DNA of 64,000 nucleotides from Straminergon stramineum (taxonomy: Eukaryota; Streptophyta; Bryopsida; Hypnales; Calliergonaceae), in contig OY987267.1 of the NCBI GenBank assembly GCA_963920665.1, forward strand, positions 17,546,001 through 17,610,000. The letters are read 5' to 3'. The stretch's first letter is position 1, and each line of letters starts with the position of its first letter. The notes under the pieces were generated by a model. It searched no databases and was not told the DNA's origin. It worked only from the letters and a program-made list of their open reading frames with translations. This document shows positions 48,165-59,895 of the stretch, piece by piece. Made by a program: the position numbers and the translations under genes.

Positions 48165-49025
48165 AAATCTCAAAATATGACTTAGACAGAAAACACTGTA
48201 GATGACACGCGATATGACTAGGTCTAGTCATTACCGACTAGTCAAATTTTTCATGAGTCATATTTGCAGTCATTTGTATTGGGGGTATATGTTGACTATC
48301 CTTGGAGTCTTGACTTTTCCTTGAACTGCCCGGGCAAAAGAAAAAAAAGTCTACGTGGCATATGACTCCATATAGTCATATTTTTTGCTGACGTGGAATA
48401 TGACTACGTTGAGTCATATTTTGGTTCATGTGGCATATGACTCTATGTAGTCATATTTTTTATTAACGTGGAATATGACTTCTATGAGTCATATTTTTGG
48501 TTGATGTGAAAAATGACTCTCATGAGTCATATTTTTTGTCGATGTGGAAAATGACTCTTATGAGTCATATTCTCTACATGTTGATGTAAAAATGACTCTA
48601 GTAGGTCATATTTATGGTTGATTTGGAATATGACCTTCATGAGTCATATTTTTGGTTGATGTGAAAAATGACTCTCATGAGTCATATTTTTTGTGATTAT
48701 GAAAAAGGACTCTTATGAGTCATGTGCTCTACATGTTGATGTAAAAATGATTCTAGAAAGTCATAATTTTTTCTTGATGTGGAATATGATCTTTATGAGT
48801 CATAATTTTATTGATGTGAAATATAATTAATGTAAGTCATATTTTAGTTCATGTAATAGTTTACATGGAATATTACTTATAACTTTATGATTGAATGTAG
48901 TCATAATTTTAAAAGTATAGAGTCACATTAATAATATGATTGTGAGCATTATATAACTACAACAAGTCATATTTTGGCTAAGATATATTATAAAATATGA
49001 CTCAAGCAAGTAATATTTATAACTG
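48165..49025 (+). repeat. left subterminal repeats of the CACTA element
   Basis: Units of about 50-60 bp each carry an inverted pair such as AATATGACTTCTATGAGTCATA, separated by GTTGATGTGGA-type spacers (48290-48850), so each unit can form a short hairpin. These are the expected binding sites for a CACTA TNPA-like protein. Confidence 0.85.
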
Positions 49026-52000
49026 GGGTGACTTGAGGTTTATAGTAGCTTTTGTCATAAACTACAATTACATTTCATAGATTCTAAATCGACTTGAAGC
49101 ATTGCAATCGTGCATCAACAAGGTTTAGCAACTAAATAAATGACTCCACCAAATAAAAATTGAGTACATATAATTTTTGAGATGCATAAGAGACAATCAT
49201 ATTAAAGAGAGAAAATGCCATAAAAAATGTGACTCTTTTCAATGGCATTTATTAGTCACTAACACAAAACATATGACAATGACACTCAATAAGTGCATAT
49301 TCCTATAAGCTCTAAAACCTATATTTCTTACTGAAATTTGAAGAAGTTGCCTCTCAAGTGTTATAAGTAGCCTCCAATAACTTCAATCCAGCTTTAAGTG
49401 CCTACATTTACAATGAAGGAGATTAATTTTTAGTGAATGAACAATATAGCTCAACCTTCAAAGATTTAAGGCAACAAAAAATATGAAGCACAAGTTTAAA
49501 GTAAGAAAAATTCATAACCACTATATTTTTAGAAAACATAAATAAATAAGAAGAAATAACAACAATAGTGATAAAAGAAACAAGAACTAGAAGGTGGCAA
49601 GTATTTAGAGGTAATAATAAACAAGAAGAAGTAAGAATTAAGGTACTACAAAACAAAACAAGAGACACAACTTAAGATGCAATAAAATATAATAAAATGC
49701 AACAAATAAGAAGAGAAAATAAGAATTAAAAGGCAACAAGAAGCAACAAGAAATATGATTTAAGATGCAATAAATAACAAGAAGAAAAAAGAACAAAGAT
49801 GCAACAAGAAGCAACAAAAAACACAATTTAAGATGCAATCAAATGCAATAAATAACAAGAAAAAATAAGAAACACAAGTTAAAATGAATCAAAAAGAAAT
49901 TAAAAGTAACAATTAGGAAGCAACAAAAGACAAGAACTAGGAAGCAAAAATTAAGATGGAACAAGAAAAAACTAGAAGCAATAATCAAGAACTAAGAAGC
50001 AAAAAAAGAAGAAACTAAGAAGCAAGAATTATGATGTAACAAGAAGAAACTACAAACAAGAATCAAGAACTAAGAAACAAAAAAAGTAGGAACGAAGAAA
50101 CAAGAATTAAGAAGTAATAAGAAGAAACTACAAACAAGAATCAAGAACTAAAAAGAAACAAAAATTTAGAACTAGGAAGCAAGAACTAAGAAGCAACAAA
50201 AAGTAAGAACTAGAAAGGAAGAATTAAGAGGTAACAAGAAGAAACTAGAAGCTAGAAGCAAAGATCAAGAACTACTAAGAAACAAAAAGTAAGAACTAAG
50301 AGGCAAGAAGAACCAAGAGCTAGAAAACAACAAGAAGCAAAACGTAAGAGACAACAAAAAACAAAGAAGAAGATGAAGAAATGGCGGCTAGGGTTTCAAA
50401 ACCCTAAATCAGTGGCGGCTACATAGAAGTAGCGGCTAGGGTTTTAAAACTCTAGTCATGCACATGATTTGTTCTAGTCATGCGACTTGACGTAGTCATG
50501 CGAGTCAATAAATATGACTATACTAAGCAATTAAGTTATTTTAACAACAAAATTTGCTACAAAGTGGATGTATGTTGCAATACAACTCTACAAAATGTGT
50601 AGAGGGAAGTTACAAGGCCTTAAGCACTTATAGTTATAGCAAAAAAAAGTCAAGCATGAATCAAATTATCTACGTCCTTGCACTAAGTATATAGAAGCAA
50701 AAGTATTTTATAAAGACAATATTGAAAAAGATCTTTGAATTTCTTAAAAGGGATTATGTTTTTATAGTCTGTATACTTGTAAAAACATCCAAACAACCAT
50801 TTTTTAATTGCAATTCAACCATGTATATAACAGTGAGCCTCAATCTTCATATAAATAATTCTATAACTTCTAAACAACTCTATAGAGATTCTTTATAAAT
50901 ACGGCTTATATGACATTATGGAGAACCTTTCTAAAAAAGAAACAAACTTCAATACATGATATATATGAGTGTTTTATCTATATCCTTGAGACAAAATAAA
51001 CACAACTATATTTTTTGTCGTTGAACTTCAAATCCTAAGTTGGATATTTAAATATTGTTCAATGGGTATTCTAAGCAATGAACAATTTTTTTTCTAATGA
51101 TAAACTGTAAGTGATTCACATCTAAACTAAAACACACTCAAACTATAAAAGTTAAAGCTTTTAGATGGTTTTGGCCAATCAAGGTCAAAACTCTAAACTT
51201 CCAAATTCTAGTTGAGAAATTTTAAAATTTGTTAATTTAAGTTGTAGAATGTTGCAGACCTATTCTAAAATCGTAAAGATATTTATAAAGAAATGTTTTT
51301 AACAAAAAAATATAGATGGATGAAGGTTTGTTTTTAATTTATCCTTCAAGATTTCATCCAACATTTTCTCTTAGCCTATAATTTCAAATTCATTCATACT
51401 TTCAAAATTGAATTCTAAATGTCATTAAATTTCAAGTTTCCTTTTTTACTTGAATTGGATGAATTTTGGTATTTTTTATCTAAAACTAATGCCATAGATT
51501 ATCCAATTTCATCGTACTCTATCTTCCATAATTTTTCTCTATTTTTTAAAGTGTGATATGTTACTGGAATCCTCTACAAATTAATGAAGTATTTTTGAAT
51601 TCCAAATTGGATTTAATAAATTCTTAGAGGTTTGATTTAAACCTCTAATTTCTAGCACAACTATAGTTTCTACAAGAAGAGAATAAACTAAGTGCTAAAT
51701 TTAAGGACATGCCTTGGAATTTGTTTCCACAACATCCCTATTCTTCAACATGTATATTGTAATTGTATCATAAAGTCTGCTTTAATCCATTTTTGTTACA
51801 TTTTTTGTGTTTTTGGGTACAACTTAAATAACAACTTTTACAACAAGGAGTATAAATTAGATATATGATCTCATTCTTTTCTTTCAACCTATTTCTTTCT
51901 ACATTCCCTTCTTGACTTTCTTCAAATTATTTTCAACATTTTTAATTTTTTTCCTTCATTTTTTGAAATGGTTTAGAATTGCAATCTTTGACTTCTACTA

Positions 52001-52884
52001 CTATTAATTGATTTCTAATTACTCTAAGAATCAAACAATTGTAACAACATCAACCTCGTAAGTGATAACTAAATATCTACTTAAGACTTGAAAAATTCAT
52101 TTGATCAACTACATGTATTATAATCAACAATCTTTGTTTAATACATAGTCAAATCCTTATAAGGGGGTCATATTAGTCTCCTAACCATGTCCAAAGCTTG
52201 GAGTAGCAACTTGGAACCTACGCTTCTTCTTCAAACACTTAGAGACTCTCAACACAAATTGCACTCCTCACTTACTCTTGCTCCATGGCCACTCAAGCAT
52301 GAATTTTTCTCACACTGTTCTTTCTTCTTTTTGGATTAGATTTTTTCCAATCTTCAAGTAATTTTTCTAAACTCTATAGCCTTCAATCTACATTACTAGT
52401 TTAAATGCATTAGATTTCGCTTTGCATTAGCCATTACAATCACTTAACATAATTAGCCAATTCCACAACAAATTTCAATAGTGAATCAAGGTAGGCCCGA
52501 TTTTTATCTTGGATTCTCAAGCTTAGTTCTACCTTGGTGCTTTGGTTTGTCTATAGACTTTTATTCCTCTCTAATTTTTTCTTAAATACTCAAATAAAAA
52601 TTGATTATCTCCTATTATTAATTGTTTTATTCCTCTCTATTCCTTTTCTAATTCCTATAAAAATTTTAAATATATTAATTGAAATATAAACATGTGCCAT
52701 CTCAAATTATTTGGATATTAATTCTATAATAGACACATCATACAAAAGAAAAGAATTTTTTTTAATAGGTATTAAACAAAGTCATCCCAAGGAATGGCCT
52801 CTAGGGACAAAATATAGAAGACCCATCTTAGATTGCCAACCTTTTCCTTAGGCTCCCACCAAAGAAACAAAAAATAACTACCAA
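49026..52884. other. interior of the CACTA element, no coding region
   Basis: 49420-50360 is purine-rich low-complexity DNA made of words like CAAGAACTAAGAAGCAACAA. 50379-50450 contains ATGGCGGCTAGGGTTT and AAAACCCTAAATC, motifs common in plant 5' leaders, possibly a captured fragment. 50470-52884 is AT-rich without a recognisable gene. Confidence 0.5.
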
Positions 52885-53640
52885 AGAAATGTGTCTACAA
52901 AATATGACTAACTCAAAAATACGATTGCAAAATATGACTAAAGTGAAATTATGATTAGCAAATATGATTTAGTACTCTCCAAATATATTTCCCGCCCAAA
53001 TTTTCTTCAAGATGCCGAAAAGAAAAAAAATATGATTGCAAAATATGATTGATACAAAAATATGACTAATAAATATGACTACAAAATATGACTTATGCAA
53101 AAATATGACTAATAAATATGACTGACTCAAAAATATGACTAAAGTGAAATTATGACTAGCAAACATGATTTAGCACTCTCTAAATATATTTCCCGCCCAA
53201 ATTTTCTTCAAACTACCCAAAAGAAAAAAATGTGACTATCATAAAAATATGACTACAAAATATGACTGCAAAATATGACTGCAAAATATGACTACAGTGA
53301 AATTATGACTAGCAAATATGATTTAGCATTCTCCAAATATATTTCCCGCCCAAATTTTCTTCAATCTGCCCAAAAGAAAAAAAATGTAACTATCACAAAA
53401 ATATGACTATAAAATATGACTGACTCAAAAATATGACTGCAAAATATGACTAAAGTGAAATTATGACTGGCAAATATGATTTAGCACTGTCCAAATGTAT
53501 TTTCCGCACAAATTTTCTTCAAGCTGCCCAAAAGAAAAAAAATGTGACTATCATAAAAATATGACTACAAAATATGACTGATGCAAAAATATGACTAATA
53601 AATATGACTGTGCGTTCCCCAAACATGTTCCCTATGAAAC
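52885..53640 (+). repeat. right subterminal repeats of the CACTA element
   Basis: A unit of 150-200 bp is repeated about four times, marked by AAATATATTTCCCGCCCAAA and TTTTCTTCAA (starting near 52980, 53184, 53334 and 53494) with clusters of AAATATGACT between. The right side is thus organised as long tandem units and the left as short hairpin units. Confidence 0.85.
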
Positions 53641-53837
53641 TCTATGAAGTATTTTGGAGTTCCCAATGAACATATACTATACGCCCGCAATGTACAAGGC
53701 CAAAACATGACTAGCAGTCATATTTGTAGTCATATTTTTTTTTCAAAGAGTTGGCCTCCCAAAATATGACTGCGAATAGTTGCCAGTCATCCTCAGTCAT
53801 ATTTTTGTAGTTATAAAACACCTGTTTTCTTGTAGTG

Positions 53838-54620
53838 ATAGTAGATAGTCTTTTCAAGCACTCCATTATACTGACTCCCTCAACTAGACATGGGTGTGCT
53901 GGAGGATGTGAGCCTAACGAGTGCATTAAACTATTTGATTGGGTGCCTAATATTGAGTTGACAAGAGTTTTCTCTTCTGATTGAATTTGGAATGAGCACG
54001 GCTTAGGGTATAGCATTACCTCAAGTGACTCTCCTTGTGACTTGGATGGCAAACCTATGACAAGATCTACTTACCCAATTTTCATTACACGAAGAAATGT
54101 AGTCTAAGGCAGGACTAGAAGAACACTCCCTCGGGGACTACACGCCACTCCATGTTTGATGTATGGCATATCCACTATTGATGTATCAAATTGTCGACTA
54201 AGAATCTTAGTTGACACATCTAGTATAGATAGAGGAAACCTATAAGCCCTGTAATTTCCCGAAGTAAGATACCAACAATTCACTTCGTCTTCTACTAACT
54301 TAACCACAGGGATAGATTCTTGCAATTCACCTGATTGTGACTTCTTCTCTTCATCGATGTAGATGGAGGACTCTACAAACATGAACCGAACATGAAGCAA
54401 GTGACTTGTAACCCTTGCACGTCCATCCTCCTATAGTGGAAAGAGAAGGGGAACCTCATAGCCATCTACGCGAATGCAAGCCATTACAAAAGAATACTCA
54501 CAATGGGCACTTGGGATGAAGGAGATGGCCCTAACGGTGGTGCTTGAAGGAAATGGACTAGGTGATACATTGTAACATCTCTATTTGAATGACTTGCTAT
54601 AGGAGATTGGGAGAGCATGA
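53838..54620 (-). pseudogene. 5' part of the interrupted Mutator-like gene, or a neighbouring decayed gene
   Basis: Minus-strand frames 54400-54104 (FVESSIYIDEEKKSQSGELQ, then YLTSGNYRAYRFPLS) and 54052-53838 (SQGESLEVMLYPKPCSFQIQ, ending EGVSIMECLKRLS) look protein-coding, with stops between. Reading through the CACTA site after removing the element and one ATA gives EKTIYYVTLAEQIV, continuing the frame of the 3' half, but it is shifted against the 54052 frame. An additional frameshift is therefore implied. No known domain is seen in this part. Confidence 0.4.
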
Positions 54621-55261
54621 TGGCAGGATGTTAGTGAAAAGTTCAATATTAATTCTCATTTCAAATAACAATATTTACGCCGCCACAGATGTCCTCCTCA
54701 GTGAACTACTTCTTTAATTGTAGTTCAAGTCATGAATGTGCCTTTTTCAGTCTTGTTGAGACTAAGTGCAATTCAAATACCATTGTGTAGGAACATGAGT
54801 TATAGTAGATTCACTACTGCCATGGAGGCTTCACAACTATGAGAGCATTTTGGGAAATGGCTATATCCAAAGATTGTACTCCAAAAATGGACAGTGCAAT
54901 GGAAAATATGGTAGGTGACCCCATTTTGACATTAATTCCCCACGGTAGTCATTATAGTGATAAAGTATGCAAGCATATATATTTGGCGACTCCTCATCCC
55001 CCCCTACATAATAGTGCCATGAATGCCTCGAACTGAGCCATATGCAAATGACCAGCACATTAAATAGATGACACATGCAATGCTATCATACTCAATGTTT
55101 GCATTTGTCATCAAGTTTTTTCTCTCATGTATTTCTCGTAGATGGAAGCTGCAGTCAATAAATAGTGGCGTTGTTGCGTTTCCAAAGTCTTTTCAATCTT
55201 TTTTGAGAGGAGATCCATTTGTAGGAGAGGTGAGTGGTTACACTAGGTCTTCCATCACCTC
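54621..55261. other. spacer without supported features
   Basis: Short frames are present on both strands; none can be supported. Confidence 0.35.
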
Positions 55262-55624
55262 ATGCTCTTAGAGAATTGTAGAGACGCGTCTATCATTTCA
55301 AATCAGTCCAAAAAGAGAAAGAAGCGTAGTTCACTATACTTTTCATCTTCCAAGTCCCTTGAGAGGTCTAGGATGACTCGGGGTAAGAGAACATTGTCCA
55401 AGACAGGGCAGTCAGCAACAGGCAATTTGCAGAAAGTACTTTCCTTCGAGGAAGGAAATAGCAATGCAAAAGAGGCTATTGGTGTGGAGAATGTGGAAGC
55501 AATGCAAGAGGTTTCACAAGACACGAATAGTAGTCATCATCACCATGGGGAAGAGCTCATGAACTTGAACACCATAAGCACTATACTTTCATTTCCACTT
55601 TCACTAAGTACTTTGCATTCATGA
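55262..55624 (+). pseudogene. possible ORF remnant, Ser/Lys-rich, unknown
   Basis: 120 codons from ATG, hydrophilic, with KKRKKRSSLYFSSSKSLERS and a His-rich stretch SSHHHHGEEL. It could be a last exon or a remnant of a transposon gene, but no family is recognised and no partner exon is clear. A basic KKRKKR run would fit a nuclear protein. Confidence 0.25.
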
Positions 55625-56654
55625 ATATTTTGAAAGGTGTAATGCAATGTCCTCTAGTTGCATTACAAATCTCAATTTGTCCTTCTTTGTTATTGGTTAT
55701 CAAAATCTATTGTTTCCTCACTAAAATAGGAAGACAAGATAATTAATTTAAATCTTAGAGTATTGTTAGTCTTGATTCTAGTAGAAGAATAATTAAATTC
55801 AAATTGAAGTTATGAGTTTTGGGTTTAGGTAGATATGCATTGTGTGAGCCGGACCTCCAGCAAAAAACAATCTGGGATTAGGAATCGAAACATTTCAAAG
55901 AATCATTATTTGACTACTAGAGATCTTATTTTCCACTCTTGTATTTATAAATCCATTCTCATTAAGGAAACCAAATCATTTTGTTGTATGACGATTGCAA
56001 TAGATTTAGGAATCAATTGATGATGCCCTCGTAAACCTCTCAAATGAGATACTTGTTTGCATTGATTTAAAGGTAGCCGTCACTAATCCTCTAAGTATTC
56101 GCAATGTCAAACTCGGGTTCAAATTAAACTAGGCTGGGGATGTCGATTATATATCCCCCCATGCTCCTTGAGTTGGATTTTGAATCACTACTTTTTGAGT
56201 CCTATTTAATTGATGGCAATCCACTCACATTTAGAAAGTATGGTTTCTCCCCCCCTGGGAGATCTCCATGCTGAGCCTCATCCCCTCGGAATGGGTGCTG
56301 AGAATCACCTGAGCCCCAAAGTTTCGGGATGCTTCGATGGACCCTACTGGAGACGGCGATGGAGCCTCATCTAGCTGCCACTCAAATTCTCATGCTGGGG
56401 AGGGGCGAATTCACCAATCCTCTTGTTCTTCAACTCTACTACTGTCTTCTAACTTGCAAAGCAAATCCAATTCTACAATTATTGTTCTCATGTCTCACCA
56501 ATCGTGAGGGAGTGAAGCTGCGAGGATGACGTGAACTCGCAGCAAGGCTCGTGATGAAGGACCACCTGTGCAATCGGAATTCATATCTCGCCAATCGCCT
56601 ACAAACACAGCCCTTCAGGTAATCATGAACTCTCCTCCAAGCTTTGGATTATCA
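55625..56654. other. region without supported genes
   Basis: The first part is AT-rich and GC rises after about 56220. I see no gene or element that I can define. Confidence 0.35.
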
Positions 56655-57245
56655 AGAAAATCACGATTCTGTCTTGGCTATGATCCTGCCCAAGAGGCCG
56701 TGGCGTGCCTCACACTTCCGACGTAACCGTTCTTGGGCTTTTGATCCCTAGTGCCACTAACTAGATGGGGTCTCACACAACGTGTGAGTTTGTGACGGGA
56801 GCGTGTGAATTCATGACAAGAGTGTGTGAGTGGGTTGCATTGTTGGTGAGAGGGTGTGGCCTCACTACGAGAAGGTCCCAGCGTCCCAATTGCCTGTGTG
56901 TGGACTAGTACTGTGGAGTCCAAAAAAATGTGTTTGAATTTGTGGGGGCCTCGTTTGAGGGGTAGCATCAAAGAGTCCTTTGACCTTAATTGGATCCAAC
57001 TAGGGTCTAGGGTTGTGTTGGTGCTACCCCTCAAACTAGGCCCTCCTTGGTTTCGTTTTCAAGAAAATCACGATTCTGTCTTCGTTGCGCACTTGCCCAA
57101 GAGGCCGTGGCATGCCTTGCGCTTAAGGCGTGACTGTTCCAAGGCTTTTGATCCCCAGTGCCATTGACTAGATGGGGTCTCACACTATAGGTGAGTTCAT
57201 AAAATCGTAACGGGAGCATGTAAGTGGGTCGCATCTTTGGGTGAA
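56655..57245 (+). repeat. two direct repeats of about 170 bp
   Basis: AAGAAAATCACGATTCTGTC starts copies at 56655 and 57060. They share CCCAAGAGGCCGTGGC, GGCTTTTGATCCC and TAGATGGGGTCTCACAC and differ by about 20%. The spacing is about 405 bp. Between them lies the inverted repeat at 56944-57046. No coding function seen. Confidence 0.7.
56944..57046. mobile_element. 103-bp inverted repeat (small foldback element)
   Basis: GGGGCCTCGTTTGAGGGGTA (56945, continuing GCATCAA) pairs with GCTACCCCTCAAACTAGGCC (57023) with two mismatches over 27 bp. The loop contains TTAATTGGATCCAACTAG, itself partly palindromic. It is probably a tiny MITE; no target duplication was identified. Confidence 0.6.
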
Positions 57246-57840
57246 TTGGTCTTGGCTACAATTGAATGACTGTAGACTGGGTTGTGGTAGTGCGTCATCG
57301 AATTTGTTGTAGCGGTAATGGTGTGATTGTTGTGGAATCGTTGCCCTTGAAGTTCTCTTGACCTTTGCAGAATTTGTTAAGTGCTTATTGATTTTATGGT
57401 TATTTGGCTAATTAGGTGTTAGTCCACATTCGTCTCGCAAATGCAAGCAGCTAGAACTTTTCCCTTAGAGCTCGGAAACCGAATATAGCTCTGATCCACA
57501 GCCTTCCATTTCAATTGTTAGTCTAGAGTTCAAGGACTTCTATCAATGTAATGGTAGCAATAGTGTGGGGTGGCTTGGAGATATGATCATTCTTCTAAGC
57601 TCTGACTTAGATAGCGATGTTGAGATTATCGATGATTGAATGCAAATTATGATTTTGTACTTTTAAACTTTCAATACATTTCGTGGTGTCAGAAGAGTGC
57701 ACTTTGTTTTGAATCTCTATCCATATTTTTTCATAGTTGTAAGTGTCAACATAATGCGATGAAGAAGTCAAGTGTATATTTTGTTTCTTTCTTTTGATGG
57801 AATGGGTGCTCTTTCTCTTCCTTTGGACTTTGTTGTACAA
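57246..57840. other. spacer without supported features
   Basis: Only short chance frames are present; I see nothing that I can name. Confidence 0.35.
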
Positions 57841-58508
57841 ATGGATGTGTCACCTATCAATCAAATGCAGGAAGAGAGAATCCTATAGACTCTAGGGACC
57901 GATGACACCACCCAGCCTAAAATCAGTGTGGAAGATGAAGGACAATTTATGGAAGAAGACGTGGTCAATAACGAGGAGAAAGAGTTCCTAGAGGATGACC
58001 TACGTTGGTTGCAGAAGGTGGACTCAGTTTCAACACTCAATGCATTGAGGAGGAAACTAGAGAAACTCTTCCAGCTCCCCATTCTTCTATGTCAACTTGT
58101 AGCTATGCCAATGGTGCGTCCAACTCTCTCGTGTGATGTGCAATTGCTAGAGCGTGAATTTGCATGTGGATACCGTGATGGGCAATCGTCTTCTACGTAT
58201 CCACTATGAATCAAGCTGGAGAGAGCGTGATGTTCATAGAGGAGGAGATGGAGGAGTGGGACCCTTTGTAGAAACAAAAGAATGCCACTTTTGAAGAATA
58301 CGTGGAGGGTGAGCTTGAATTGAAGTTCCTTAAGAACTTGAAGTTCTTCATGTGCGATGGAAACCATCAACGGTTGGCTTGGATGAACGTCATCTCCAGA
58401 ATGTATTCTATGAATCCAAATTGGCATTATGCTGTCGACTGCATACTATTGGATACCAAAGGAAAGATCGAGATTGTGATGCACGTTATGCACAACATCA
58501 ACAAGTAA
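57841..58508 (+). pseudogene. decayed gene with a ParB-like DGNH motif, unknown family
   Basis: The frame from ATG 57841 has a TAG at 57886-57888, then an acidic helical stretch (EEDVVNNEEKEFLEDDLRWL) and LLEREFACGYRDG. A frameshift near 58180 shifts to the frame with FYVSTMNQAGESVMF, a TAG at 58269-58271, then ELKFLKNLKFFMCDGNHQRL, AWMNVISRMY and NWHYAVDCILLDTKGKI, ending at TAA 58506-58508. DGNHR-type motifs occur in ParB/sulfiredoxin-like folds; that resemblance is my inference. With two stops and a frameshift it is not functional. It lies just outside the left repeat array of the hAT locus. Confidence 0.45.
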
Positions 58509-58830
58509 GGACGTCACTTTCAGTCTTGTACTTTTAAACGATTGTCATACCATTTTGGGAATTCTAAATGCATTGCCTATTGTAAATCATGTAGATCTAT
58601 GAAGGATTCTCATATGAAGACAAACTAGGGTTGTTCTGTCGAACGTGTTTTGGGGTTTGGGTGTCGAGTTGTTCGTCTGATGTTGCATGTCATATAAGAC
58701 GAGTGTCGCATATACGAGACAAATTTGACGAGCACGAAATTAGGGTTTAGGGTTTTGGGGCAGGGAGCCAAAATTTTTATCTTACGTGGCGGGTTGTCAA
58801 CAGTGACGTGGAAAGCTTTGACCACGTCAC
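58509..58830. other. junction region before the left GGCGAC array
   Basis: It contains TAGGGTTGTTCTGTCGAACG at 58627, which resembles hAT ends (T/CAGGG...). I find no matching inverted copy on the right inside the window, so the element border is not established. Confidence 0.3.
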
Positions 58831-59040
58831 CATAGGCGACTGTGGGTGGGGCGCGTGCGGGTAAGGTGGGGCGACCGCGGGTCCCAAAATGAGGGCAACT
58901 TCGGCTCCAACCCAGGGCGACTAAGGATACGGTGGGGTGATCACGGGTCCAAAATCCAAGGCAACTGCGGGTCCAACTCAGGGCGACTGAGGGTATAAAG
59001 GCAACTGCGGGTGTAAGGAAAAGGGCGATCTTGGCTTTAT
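58831..59040 (+). repeat. left GGCGACTGCGGGT array of the hAT locus
   Basis: About nine or ten diverged units of about 20 bp are built on GGCGACTGCGGGTCCAA, with variants GGCAACTGCGGGTCCAACTC and GGCGACCGCGGGTCCC. They are strongly GC-rich in AT-rich DNA. The same motif in the same orientation forms the array at 63452-63708, on the other side of the transposase. Confidence 0.8.
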
Positions 59041-59895
59041 CCCATACGCAAGGAATTTCTTTTGTTCCGTGGATGATAAGAACTTCTAATATACGACATA
59101 AATGCAATTGTCCATCTTTGAAAATTGGGTCCCAATTTCCAAAAGAGAGATCTTACTGAGTCCTCATACCGGAAATGAGTATTTTTGTGAGGGGAAAGGC
59201 AAGTACATCACATCACAAAGTTCCACTGGAGATGATTTTGATACTCACTAGTCCATCCGTTAAAGGTTAAGAGCAACCTCGTGTGCCGTTGCAATTGCAA
59301 ACATGGATATAACGACCATTTCAATCTTGCTCACGATTTAGGATCCTTCAGTTTCCATGTGCCATTGCATTCTCCTAAGCCTTAAATTAAGTACTTCACA
59401 TTCTGTGGTCATTCACTCATTCATAGGAGCCTCCTAGTTCTACATGTTTTTATTACATATGGTTGGGAATTTCTAATTCAAATTTTCTACTCTTATTGAA
59501 GTGTAGAAGCCAATATCGCAATTGGATATAATAATTACACCAAAAATAGATACAAAAACAAGAAAAAAGTAAGGATAATTAGTATTACTGTAATGATAAG
59601 TTATACACACTAATAGAGTAGTGACCCAATCTTATAAATGAACTTCTACTTCAATTGTACTTCCATGAACTTTGTTAAGATCTCCACGTCTATACCTGTA
59701 GAAGTCCACACTAAAGACACTGAATAAAACTTTGTAATTCTAACACTATCATGCTTTTATACTAAAGTAGATACTACACAAAACTCATCTATAGGCTATT
59801 TGCCTATGAACTTAAGCTGGAAAACTTCAACACACCAAAATTATGCAAAAGCATTACATTACCACTTCACTACCTCTAAATCTATATTTATAAAG
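59041..59895. other. 3' flank of the hAT pseudogene
   Basis: AT-rich, without open frames; presumably the 3' non-coding part of the element between the gene and the left array. Confidence 0.4.

Larger units (their letters stand above)
48110..53837. mobile_element. 5.7-kb non-autonomous CACTA (En/Spm) element
   Basis: The left end CACTACAACAAAACAGGTG and the reverse complement of the right end, CACTACAAGAAAACAGGTG, match at 18 of 19 positions, and similarity runs on through TTTTAT and into ATGACTG. The flanks carry the expected 3-bp duplication ATA (48107-48109 and 53838-53840). Both subterminal regions are packed with AATATGACT/AGTCATATT motifs, as in En/Spm. The 3.8-kb interior has no transposase frame, so it would need enzyme from elsewhere. 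It interrupts the Mutator-like pseudogene, whose two halves lie on either side on the minus strand. Confidence 0.92.

Noticed and set aside
49423..49838. Hydrophobic minus-strand ORFs inside the CACTA element
   Set aside because: They arise from the purine-rich AACAAGAAG low-complexity tract read in reverse (Leu/Phe-rich) and are not membrane proteins.
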